Positions 46,851-57,600 of a stretch of DNA of 64,000 nt are shown piece by piece; positions within the stretch are counted from its first letter, which is position 1; each line of letters begins with the position of its first letter. Source of the stretch: Atopsyche davidsoni (Eukaryota > Arthropoda > Insecta > Trichoptera > Hydrobiosidae); the NCBI GenBank assembly GCA_022113835.1, contig JAILWY010000023.1, forward strand, positions 5,022,001 through 5,086,000, given 5' to 3'. The translations under genes and the position numbers were made by a program. The notes beneath the pieces were generated by a model that was given only the letters and a program-made list of their open reading frames with translations, was not told the DNA's origin and did no database searches.

Positions 46851-46904
46851 AGGAGAGGTGTCCAGAGTTGCACATCGTCTGGAAATACTGAATTAGGTAG
46901 TACA

Positions 46905-48302
46905 ATGTCTGAAGTGAAATTTGCGGTGTGGTTTGCGTTGGCTTTATCACTATTGAGTGGAAGTGAAAGCTTTTTTTTGTCAAATGTGTACCCGCAAGTA
47001 CCAGATCAATCTTTCACTGGTATCTGTGGAGAGCCCTTATTAATTTCGCCGCTGCTGGAGTCAGGACGCGCAATTGAGGCTCGCCGTTTGGCTGAAGTAC
47101 GGGGTGCACGCTTCCTCGGAGTTCGCAGCTACGCCGGCTTCTTCACCGTCGAAGAAAACCATGGATCCATCCTGTTCTTCTGGTACTTCCCGGCGGAAAT
47201 CGACATGGGAGGAACTGCTCCTGTCGTGCTGTGGCTGCAGGGTGGTCCCGGGGTCTCGTCTCTTCATGGTCTATTTTCAGAGAACGGGCCTTTGAAAGTT
47301 GAACGCGGTCGTTTGCGGCGGCGTCACGGATCCTGGGCGAGCACGCATCACGTCATCTACATCGACAGCCCTGTGGGTACCGGTTTCAGCTACACACGCA
47401 GCGGGTTCAGCAAAAACCAGACAATCATCGGCACTGAAATCCAAAACGCCTTGCAGCAATTCTTCAGAGTTTTTCCAGAGCTTCGAAAGAACGAGTTTTT
47501 CGTGATGGGTGAATCGTACGCCGGAAAATATGTGCCTGCTGTGTGTCGTGCTATCCACAAAGGAAACCCTTTAACCACAGCACCCATCAACTTGAAAGGA
47601 TTCGCGATCGGTAACGGCTTCTCCGATCCTATAAACCAGTTTGACTACGTCCCTTATCTCTATCAGCTGGGGTTGCTGGATGCAGCAGGCCTGATGGAAC
47701 TTGCAGAGCTTCAATATGCTGCCACGGCGGCTATTGCCGCAGAAAAATGGTCAGAGGCTACGGATATAGCCAATATCATGTTTGATGATACAACTCCTTA
47801 TGGTTCAGTGTTTTATAATTTAACTGGACTCAGAAATAACAACAGCTATCTGGTGGATACCTCTGTTATCGAAGATTACTCAATTCTATTCCGGAACTGT
47901 AATTTTAGACGAGCCATCCATGTAGGAAACTTGACGTTTCACAGCGGCAAAGAAGTCAGAACTCAGCTGAAAGAGGATATAATGAAATCGGTAGCTCCGT
48001 GGGTGGAGGAGTTGCTTTCGCAGTACAGAGGTGTATTTTACGGTGGGCAGCTGGATATAGTCGTACCGTACTCGCTCATGGAGAGCTTCCTATCGCAGCT
48101 GAACTTCGGTTCGTCAGCTGAATACAAGTCGGCCCGACGGGGTGTGTGGCGGGTGGGCGGTCGCGTGGCAGGGTACGCCAAGGCGGCTGGCAAGCTGACC
48201 GAGGTCCTCGTGCTGAAGGCGGGCCTCATGGTGCCCCGAGACCAGCCGCTGGCCGCGCTGGACCTTCTCACTCGCTTCACTAAAAACAAACCCTTCTTTT
48301 AA
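46905..48302 (+). CDS. Serine carboxypeptidase family S10 (CPVL/vitellogenic type), catalytic His replaced by Leu
   Basis: A single open frame of 465 residues, close to the family's usual length. The family removes C-terminal residues from peptides in lysosomes or after secretion. Residues 1-23 form a signal peptide. WLQGGPGVSS (110-119) is the oxyanion/substrate loop, and Gln at this position is usual for CPVL-type members. IYIDSPVGTGFSYT (151-164) and the nucleophile motif GESYAGKYVP (202-211, Ser204) are intact, as is the acid motif YGGQLDIVVP (379-388, Asp384). The third catalytic motif, normally AGH-xP near the C-terminus, reads LKAGLMVPRDQP, so the His position (441, codon CTC at 48225-48227) is Leu. 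Only three Cys remain (41, 214, 332) and none lies in the lid region (about 265-320), where relatives carry disulfides. Four N-glycosylation sequons (171, 305, 312, 342) fit a secreted protein. The ATG is preferred because the signal peptide follows directly. No introns, stops or frameshifts are present. Likely a secreted pseudoenzyme; a recently inactivated gene is the alternative. Confidence 0.93.
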   Translation: MSEVKFAVWFALALSLLSGSESFFLSNVYPQVPDQSFTGICGEPLLISPLLESGRAIEARRLAEVRGARFLGVRSYAGFFTVEENHGSILFFWYFPAEIDMGGTAPVVLWLQGGPGVSSLHGLFSENGPLKVERGRLRRRHGSWASTHHVIYIDSPVGTGFSYTRSGFSKNQTIIGTEIQNALQQFFRVFPELRKNEFFVMGESYAGKYVPAVCRAIHKGNPLTTAPINLKGFAIGNGFSDPINQFDYVPYLYQLGLLDAAGLMELAELQYAATAAIAAEKWSEATDIANIMFDDTTPYGSVFYNLTGLRNNNSYLVDTSVIEDYSILFRNCNFRRAIHVGNLTFHSGKEVRTQLKEDIMKSVAPWVEELLSQYRGVFYGGQLDIVVPYSLMESFLSQLNFGSSAEYKSARRGVWRVGGRVAGYAKAAGKLTEVLVLKAGLMVPRDQPLAALDLLTRFTKNKPFF

Positions 48303-48374
48303 TTCACAAAAATATTCATACTTATACTTTAATTTCAATGCAAATATATATTATACAATTCATACAAGCTGACA

Positions 48375-48380
48375 AATAAA
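48375..48380 (+). promoter_or_regulatory. Polyadenylation signal AATAAA for the carboxypeptidase
   Basis: A consensus AATAAA hexamer about 75 bp after the stop codon, consistent with a short 3' untranslated region. AATAAA is common in this AT-rich sequence, so the support is positional. No genomic poly-A tract follows. Confidence 0.5.
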
Positions 48381-48461
48381 CTTTCCCAGTTCAATTTCCA
48401 TCCTGCCAGGAGAATCCCAAATTGACATAATTACACTCACGATTTTTTGATTTAAGAAATT

Positions 48462-48590
48462 CAATATTTTTGACAGACAGTACTTGGTGGAATTCCATTT
48501 TAATATTTTTGAGTACAATATGTTCGTTTTTATTTATGACCGGTTTCGCCAACCTTTCACGTTGGCATTATCAAACAGAGTGGTAATGGT
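48462..48590. repeat. Repeat family A, inverted linear copy
   Basis: Contains TTCAATATTTTTGACAGACAG, GTACTTGGTGGAATTCCATT and GACCGGTTTCGCCAACCTTT followed by CACGTTGGCATTATCAAACA. This is the reverse orientation of the copy at 6838-7023 and one arm of the palindrome at 1472-1712. It starts about 160 bp after the carboxypeptidase stop. Confidence 0.8.
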
Positions 48591-51500
48591 TTGATTTGGT
48601 AAAATACGAGTTCTATTGATATTGCTAGTTTCAACACTTTTTTTAACGTCACATTTTAAAATAAAATACTTTTCTCTATTTGTTTATTGAATGAATATTT
48701 TATATGTGTCCTATCATTTACTATATAAATAACGTACAATTTTTATAGCATCGGCTGAAATGATGACAAAAATATATTCATGGAGAAAGTTTTGTGCTTG
48801 TAAAATAATTATGTTGTTTTAATTATGAATATTTCGGTTTAAATATTCAAATTATTTTTTTTACCTAGTGATATGTATTTGTAGAACACTCTCAGGTGTT
48901 ATGTTAAAAGGATTTTTGTCCTTTAAAACGAAAACTGTAAAAAAAAACACTGAAACCCTAGCAAACAATATCGCCAGGAGTATAAATATATTTTTATTGT
49001 ATTTTTTTGTATTGATTTCGATTATTAAAAAAATAATATAAAATAGCCAAGACTTTTTTTCTGATGGATTGATTTTCTCCGCTACCTTATTTCAGAATCT
49101 TATATATAAAATGCGAAGAATATATTCATCAAGAAAGTTGAGCCGGCCAGTAATAACTTGTATGATATTACTGCTTGTTATTTTGATCGATCTATTCGAG
49201 AGCAGCTGGTTCTCTCTAATCACGATACTTAAGAAAAAACGAATTCGGGGAAAACAAATATATATTGGGCCTCTTTTATTTGTCTCATATAAATTCCTAC
49301 ACTCAGGGTTTACGAGGTAAAGCTTGAGATTTGTACAAATATCCAGATATTCGTAGCTTAATCTTATTGCTGTTTTTATATGAACGTCTTTATATTCCCA
49401 TTAATACTTTATATTTGCCTTTAAACATTAGCCTTGAAATCTTAATTTTAACATCAAATCAGACTAACCAATTAAAGCATTTATTTAAAAGAGATGCGTT
49501 TATAGAAAGAAATTATTTTTTGAATCATTACAACTAAACATAATAATAATGACGTAAATAATTTCAACTCTTGCCAAAAAGTATCACTATTTTAAAATAT
49601 TAAATTTAAAAAAATATTTTACCTTGATGATAAAATAGTTAAATACAATACCATTAGTAAATTCAACTTAAAAATATTTAAAATATATTCATATGGTTTT
49701 TATTATTTAGAGTGCAAAAAATAATTAAATTGTAAGAACACTTAGTATATTTTGGAACCATGAAGCGAAGTTATATTATTATTTGGGTCATAAATTTGTG
49801 TAAACACTGGTAATCATTTATTAAACAATTGTTTAAATTAGTTAGCGATAATGAAAGTTAATGATTTATTTGTATAGATTCAATGTCAAGACTTGTAGTA
49901 TTAAAGTACAAGTCAAATGCTTACTATCTTGTGCTCTGTATTTCATTGGTTTCGACTAACCCAGAACTGTTAAAGTTTGAAGTTTTATTGGTACAGCGTT
50001 TTGAAATATCAAAGTGTTACTTTGCAAATAGTTCAAATGCCCGAGCATTATAAGCGGCTGAAGCTACTCAGACAGATTAAAATTCAGCCAGTCACTTCTA
50101 AGAAGGAACCTCGAGATCAGTTCATCATTTAAAACAAATCAAATAACATCAAAAATTTTAAAATTAAATAGACTGCTACTTCGGTTCTATTATTTTATAT
50201 TAATTAGTATTCAGTCTACTCCATTATTCAGTTCATAAATATCATTAAAAAAATAGTTATTTTTAAATTTAAAATGTTATTTTAAAATGACTTACCTTAT
50301 CAATTATTTGTAATAAACAGGTTTTTGTGGTCTTTATTTGACTTTGAATTTTTGTTATGTTTTAAAATAGACTAATGAAGCTGTTTCATATATTTTCAGC
50401 ACAGTTATTATTTGAGGGATAAGATTTTATGTCAGTCTTTAATTGTAGTAGTATAATAGTTAATACCAAAATGACTCCTTTAATTATATATACTAGGTTA
50501 TTAACCAGAAATTTAATTTAATTTTAGCTGTGTTTCTAAAGAATAGCGAATTTTCTAAAGAATAACAATCAATAGGTCGCCGCCGGGACTGGATCCCAGA
50601 GGATCCTTTTTCAATTTGATTATAATATTATACAAGAAATAATATATTATAAATACAAGATATTGCATCACAATATACTTGAAAAACAATAAAAGTCCAT
50701 TAATTATAAAAATATAATATTTCCATATTCAATATCTACACAATTGTATAGTTTTTATATAAGTTAATGTATATCAAACATAACCGTAAAATAATAATTG
50801 GTCTTTTTAATAAAACAAATTAAAAAGGCGAATATCTTTCAATTATTGCTTATTGCTAACAAATTTTTTTCAACCAGCATATCCCCACAGCAATATTGCA
50901 ATCCGCACAATTTTAATTATTTTTCACAAATACTGTTTATTTTTAAAGTGTCATTTTCATCATTTCGTGTCGGTAAAAAATAAAAAACCTACTAGAAAAT
51001 GTAGAATAAATTTTCCAAAGCAGATTTCTAAAAATAATATAATAAATATGTGCGTAATTTGTTTAAGTATAATTTATACTGTTGAAATATACTCGAAAAG
51101 GCTGTCTTCGTTAATGAATTGTGATGCCCAGGCTTCTTTTAGAGACATGTATTTTAATTAAGGGTTGACTCGCAAGATAAATATTTACAATGAAGCAAGA
51201 AGGGTCTTATATACATCTAAAAATTAGAAATCATAACTCAAACAAAAGCAATTTTAAAAATTCCTGTCTTAATGAAACCTTTAAATTTTAAATAACCCAA
51301 ACTCGCCTCAGAAAAACATTGTGATTAAGTGGGCACGGTTAACAAAGAGTGAAAAACGGATAGAGCCATAATTTAAAAACTCCCAGTGAGGCTTAGGAGG
51401 GCGAAGGTTCCTCACGGCTCTGGCCTACAGGTTCTACGCTGTGATGAGGGGTCGAACAAAGTTTCATATGATGAAGAGTTGCCGTATTTCTCAGGCGATT

Positions 51501-52200
51501 GCTAAAGCCAGATTGATGTAATCCCGCGTGAAGAATGAGTATATAGGAACTCGACGACACCCTGGGTAACGTGATCAATAGACAGAGGTAAATCCTCCCT
51601 TGACAAAATAGTCAGATAAATTGAGGATGTTTAGTGTATTAATTGATAACTCATGAAAAAATTCTCGACCTATATATTGCGTAGTGAAATATAACAGTAT
51701 ATGGATATTTAGTCTTACATGTAACTAAACACATATAATATGCAAAAAAAATGGTTTTTAAAATAATGAAATCATAAATACATCTTACTCTTAAAACTAA
51801 AAATATTTTATATTGTTATTATGAGTTTTCGTAATTAATTTAATTTATACCTTTTTTTCTTAATTTCTTATTAATAAACATGTTTATGGACTGAGATAAT
51901 TTTTCAATACCAAAAAATATATAAAATATCTCTTACATTAAAAAAAACGTACCTGTTGTTTATTCTTATGAAATATCCGCTCGAGATATTTAATTACACA
52001 AATACCCACATCGCAAGTCAGGTACGATTATAATGAAAATTATTTTCTATCTTAATTATTTATAAAACACAAATGAACAGCAAACTTAAACAAGCAACAT
52101 TTCTAATAAATTCTTGCCAACTTTTAATAAATTCTCAACGTGTAAGTATCTCCACAAAATACCCATGCCATCGATCCTATCAAATATTAGCGGCTGGGAA
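48591..52200. other. AT-rich non-coding DNA, no gene seen
   Basis: No recognisable coding exon. Open frames at 49069-49320 and 50853-51161 lack known motifs. A somewhat GC-richer stretch at about 51370-51600 is unexplained. Confidence 0.5.
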
Positions 52201-52205
52201 ATTCT

Positions 52206-52490
52206 TAAGCAGCCTACACACGGTGCAACAAAGCTGGCAAGTGATATGTAATTAGCCAATTGAGTCGTCTTATTATAAGCTATTTTTTAATTCGTCTTAA
52301 ATATCGCAAAGACTATTGGATAGTTTTTGTTAGGCTATCAGTTGTGTTGTAATTTGTGTAGGCAGCTTTGCGTCGGGAGCCAATAGTGTTCTCTTACTTT
52401 AAGTGTTTTTATATAGTATTGTCAAAATAAACACCGGAAAAGAGAGTGTAGTTTAGCTGTCGATTCTATCGCAACGTGTGTAGGCAGCTT
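52206..52490. repeat. Thrice-repeated GTGTAGGCAGCTT motif, possible DNA-element remnant
   Basis: A 22-bp motif ending GTGTAGGCAGCTT occurs on the plus strand at 52347-52368 and 52469-52490, and inverted with one change (GTGTAGGCTGCTT) at 52206-52227. Opposed copies about 120-280 bp apart suggest terminal repeats of a small DNA transposon, perhaps duplicated or nested. I found no clear target duplication. Confidence 0.45.
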
Positions 52491-54399
52491 CACAGCCGGC
52501 AGGGTAAAACCATTTTGCAACAACCTGTTTTAATACGAGGATATACCCGACTCCGGGGATCCCTCGGGACTAACCAGGGGTTGAAGTTTTTTTGCTTCGT
52601 AAAAGCAGCCCCTACTTTGGAACTCCGTATACATGCAGCTGCATCGTGTGATTTTTCAAACTCAAACTTTTGTTGGCTTGCTTCCATGCAAGACATTTTA
52701 CTTGTGGTTAATTAAAAACATGTGACATAGTAAAAATAAAATATTTTGACGATTTTATTATGAAATATATATTTTTTTTAGTATTAATTAAGTAGCATTT
52801 TTTTCCTATATTAAAATGTAATGTTTAATTCAATTACTTTTAAACATAATAAACTTAAAAAACCAGTATGAGTAGAGGTGCAAATCTATTGGATATTTTA
52901 TAATATAAATTGGTATAACTGTATAAAGCAGTATGTATGTTTTCAAATATTGTGTAAATATCAAATATAATTGCTTAAATTTGCATTTTACATATAAAAA
53001 ACGCATTTAACTTGAATAGTCAATTTCGATACTCCAATGTCACATCAATTTACTTTTTATTGGTATTTTATTGTGCATACTTACCATTTCATTACGAATA
53101 TCAGGTTTTATTTTTGTCTGGCGTGCCTCGAGCTGTAAACTCACACCTCATAAAGAAACTAATAATAAAAACACACAAATAACTCCATTATGTAGTGAAT
53201 AATATGAAATGCGTTTTAAAAAACAAGCATTTTGAAAATACTGTTATATCTTTTATCAAGTTTAAAGCGTAAATTAAAAGTTTTTCATCCACTAAAAAAT
53301 GAACTGCTTAATATATAACTACATAATACCAAAAAAAATTCTTTAGTTTTGTAACTATTTACTAAAACCTTGCGGGAAAAAAAATGTTAACATACACATT
53401 TTTCATTTCCGGGACGCTTTTCCATTCCAAATATACACTCTAGGTTCCGGTCAACATTATACATGTACACGGGCTTAGGTCACATAGATATATGTTTTGC
53501 TTTGTGAATTCCTCTCACGTACGAAGTCGAATCGCGCGGACCGCCATATGCTCCCTCCGTTGGCATATGAACTGCTAGAATAGGGTAATGGCTACAAAAT
53601 ATGAGGAATCACGACGTATGCAGCCACACGACTCCATTCTGACTGAAAACTTTATCTGGATGAGTCTGGAGGACTTAGGAAATAAATGATGTCCATTTGC
53701 ATGTACATATATATGAATATGGGGAAACCAAACAATTTCCAAGAAATAAATAAAAAAAATCGCATTTCGCAATGAAAACAAAGCACCAATGATCTATAAA
53801 TGTTATTAATAAATTCACAGCTTTGATACATACAATACAATGTTAAAGTAACAATTACGCAAATTACTAAAAAAAAACGACCTTTCATGGAAAAAATAGG
53901 TATATGAAAATATATGTCATTTCAATAATTGACATTGAGCTATACTTTATTTGAATGATTTTAATACATTTTGATTTATTATAAAAGCTAAGTCTGCCAA
54001 AAAAATCTTGCGATTATTTTGAATATGTATCTATAAATCTGGGCTGGTCTATTAAAATATTGAAAATAATGATATTTATTTCACAACGAATAACGTAGAT
54101 TAAATTACATTGATAATGTCTTATGTGTCGTGATTTGTTTTATTTGCTAGTATAATAAATTTACTATGCGACAAATAAATATTATTTAATTAAGTTTCGA
54201 TTAATTCTATAGTTCTACCTGAAATTATATTGTATAAGCATCAATAAAACTAACTATATAAATATGAAAATATTTTGCTCAATAACGTTAGCAACAATTA
54301 TTCCCCAAACCCAAGAGAAATCTTTTTGCAGAAATCATCCAATAGGAAGAAACGATATAAAACATTAAATTATAGAAAAAAAATTGACGAAAGTATTTG
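52491..54399. other. Non-coding DNA, no gene assigned
   Basis: The first 200 bp are GC-richer and open in two overlapping frames (52476-52715 plus, 52490-52696 minus) without recognised domains. The remainder is AT-rich and featureless apart from a GC-richer patch at about 53500-53570. Confidence 0.45.
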
Positions 54400-54462
54400 G
54401 TGTAATTCTATTGTGATATTTTCACGTAAAAAATCTTTTGGTGATATTTTGACGTTTTTGTT

Positions 54463-54675
54463 TTTTTGTGAGACCAGTTTTGCCATCCTTTCTAATGTCT
54501 TGTCCAGGAAAGATAAAACCGAACAATGAATTGCTTTCGCGAATTAAAGCTTAAGCTTAACCCATCTCGTTGGCATTTCCAAACATTTTGAAAATTTCAA
54601 CGCGATAGCTTAGAAAAATCGGTCACAAATAATAACGAAAACGGGGAAAAATCTTATATTAAATTTTTATTTCAA
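54463..54675. repeat. Degenerate family A-like palindrome
   Basis: GTGAGACCAGTTTTGCCATCC (54468-54488) resembles the family A core, and ATCGGTCACAAATAATAACG (54618-54637) resembles its inverse. They are separated by about 130 bp of partly complementary sequence. Similarity is visible but much decayed, so this may be an old copy of the foldback form. Confidence 0.4.
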
Positions 54676-57600
54676 AATATCAATCATTGGAGCCTCGTTA
54701 AAATAAACTACTTTTGCGTGTTTGAAAGACTCCCTAAGGTCTTAGGTCTTTAAATTCCCTAATCGTTTCCCTCACAGTGCTTCGACACGTCACACTTGTA
54801 TCGATCGTTGCCTTTGTAACCGTCATCTCTGTTTGCTCTCCCTAATTCTCGATCTAATTTCACTTTCGAAATACCTTGAGCTCTTTTTCTTTCAACATTT
54901 CATTACGGCGTGGTCAAAAGCTTTGATCAATGATTTATCGATCACAGAATTCCTTGTAATAAGATTTTATTTAAAGTAAACTCCACTGAAGGAACATTAT
55001 TTCTATAAGATTAATGATATTTCATTGCCCATCCCAAAAATAATTATAGTACTCAATTTTTTAAATTTTCAGATTTTTATATTTAATGTATAAAAAATGG
55101 TAAATATACATATATATATTTATATATATATTTATGTATATATATTTTTTTAAGATTCCATGATCAATTTTTTTCTTTATACATAAATATTTCTAAATTT
55201 TATTTTTATTGAATTACACCCCTTATTTCCAAGAATACTTTATTCTGTACCAAAAATATTTCATATCTCGAATTTTCATTATCCTGGTAATAGGATTTCT
55301 TTGATCAGTAAAGATCGGTTTTACTTGATTCTGATTAACTTATGTTCCTTCAGGATAGATAGGATGAATTTTATTGCCGAATCAAACTTAATAAAACCCT
55401 TTTAAGTAGATTCAAAGAAAATTCTAAATTCTGATATAAAAGCAGATTGATAAATGATTTTTTAGCATTAAAAAATTGGTAAAGTACTTAAAGTGACAGC
55501 AAAATAAAAACATCGTAATTTCTCAATGAAGACGCTAGTGTAAAGTATTCTCCTTACAATGGAGATAAGTAAAATGAATTATTCTTCGCGTTACTACTAC
55601 TGTTGTTAAATGTATAAGGTTTTTCTTTAAATCCTTTGTTGTCGATACAACCCAATACTCCATTGTCCTTCCAGACCAGGCTGGAATTTCATATAAAGCT
55701 ACGAGCGTCCAGAAAATCCGTTGATTTATTACAGCAAATTAGCTTGGAACGAAACTCATTATTCATTGCCTATTTTTATCTTCGCTTTCGACTTCAGTTA
55801 TTTCTACTTTTATTTTAAGCAGATTATTATATCTAGCTGACATTAATTTCATAGTCATCAACTTTTCCAGTTACTTTTTTCTACGAAACTTCTATGAAAG
55901 AGAAAACCAATTAATGTATTTATTTCTCGAGTTAACAAAGTAGATCATAATTTATTTATATTATATTTTCAATGTACATAATTTTTTTTAATTTGTAATA
56001 TTCGCCGTTATAGTTTGCTTTCCTTGAAAAATAAAACTTTTGAATCAGCTAGCAATAGTTTATTTTTTTGTATTCAGTAATAAGTTATTATTTTTGATAT
56101 TTTAAATATACCCAGTAATAACATCAAAATAATTATTTCACAAAAATATATGTAATATTTTAAGATACAAAAAAATGACATATTTGTTATATATTTTCAA
56201 ATAAAGCAATTTTTCATTTAAATTTTTTTTCTAGTTTTATAAATTTAAGCATTTCAAAATTAATCAAACCCCAAATCGTTTTTTGTAGAGAATCGATAGG
56301 TGTACAAATTTAATATAAAAATTCGATTGAAAGTATTTTTTATAAAAAGAGTCATATATCTAGATTATTGTCAGTTTTACATTTTTCAAAATAATTTTAT
56401 TAATACACCACAGAAGCGAAGAATAAAAAAGAGAATTGCTCATCGTCTCAATAAAAATAATGCTGCCTGTCGCCAGTGGAAAGAAAACGCACTTATCGAC
56501 TAAATTTAGCGCAAATAAATTGTCTGTAAGGATTCAATAAATCCTTTTTATACTTTAACTTCCCTCTGGGAGACATTGCTTGAATAATACAATTTCTCTG
56601 AAAAATGGAACTGTTTTATGCGTTAAGGTAGCAATACGAAATAAAATGGTATTTTTCGAGAAAAATAGAAAAAACCAAATTCGTATGGCATTCTCAAATT
56701 AATTTTACGTGAAATGTTCATTCCACGAAATCCAAAAAAATAAAAGGTTACTCAACAAATTCTACCCTTTGCAATTTTTTTCAGTATTAGCTTGATGTGG
56801 CTGAGGTTCTCATTTATTGAATACTCAACTCCAAATGTAAAAAAATACTGCTTTGTGTGTATAGATTTTCTTACTTTGTCATAATTAATAATACGTTAGG
56901 TTTTATTTAACAGAAAATGTTATCTTTTCTGACAAATTATTTTTATCTTAAAATATCATTGTGGCTCTTGAATATCACATTCTCATGCCCAACAATATAA
57001 ATTATTTTTATCGCATGAATATTACTACTTACCTTGGCTGGTAACATGGAGGAGAAATTGTGTTTGTATTTTTGGGAAAGCTAAAATTTAAAGCAAATGA
57101 CCTTAAAATTAAAAAAAAATTCTCTGTTCTCGTTATAAAGTTGCCCTTAAAAAAATGGGGGCCGCAGGTTGTATAATTTCAGGTAGAGTCCAATGTAAGC
57201 TAGTTCATGTAAAAAGAAATTACGAAAATATAATTTTAACCGAATATAAGTTTTTGTTTTCATCATTAAACGTTTAACAGAATATTTTATTTTGGGCAAA
57301 TGATATTTTCCTAAATTACGAACTTTTATTTTTCAGTATTTAATAAATATATTTTACTGTAAATAATTTTACAAAAAAGTTTAATTCATTTTAGATCACA
57401 TTTCCAATTTTTTTACGATAAACAACATTACAATTCATAAATTTTTTAAATTTATTAAAATGATTTATAAAATATAATTTTACCATGATATCCGTTTATA
57501 TCTTCATTCAAAATTAGTTTCTTATACACCAACAATTTAATGAAATCAAAATACTTGTAATCACTGAAATTATTATATTATATTTTAAGCGCTTAGATTT

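Larger units (their letters stand above)
38787..46904. other. Non-coding DNA 5' of the carboxypeptidase gene
   Basis: No gene supported. GC-richer patches near 40240-40520, 42030-42110 and 43070-43210 lack protein signatures and could be conserved non-coding sequence. Two TA runs flank CACGAG at 40761-40803. A perfect 13-bp inverted repeat (CGTAAATCGTTCA, 45996-46008 and 46018-46030) is present. Confidence 0.5.

Noticed and set aside
47061..48338. Several open frames opposite or out of frame with the carboxypeptidase
   Set aside because: They are shadows of the GC-rich coding frame; only the 465-codon frame carries family motifs.
52490..52696. Minus-strand 68-codon frame as a possible transposon protein fragment
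   Set aside because: No motif could be named with confidence, and an overlapping plus-strand frame is equally open.
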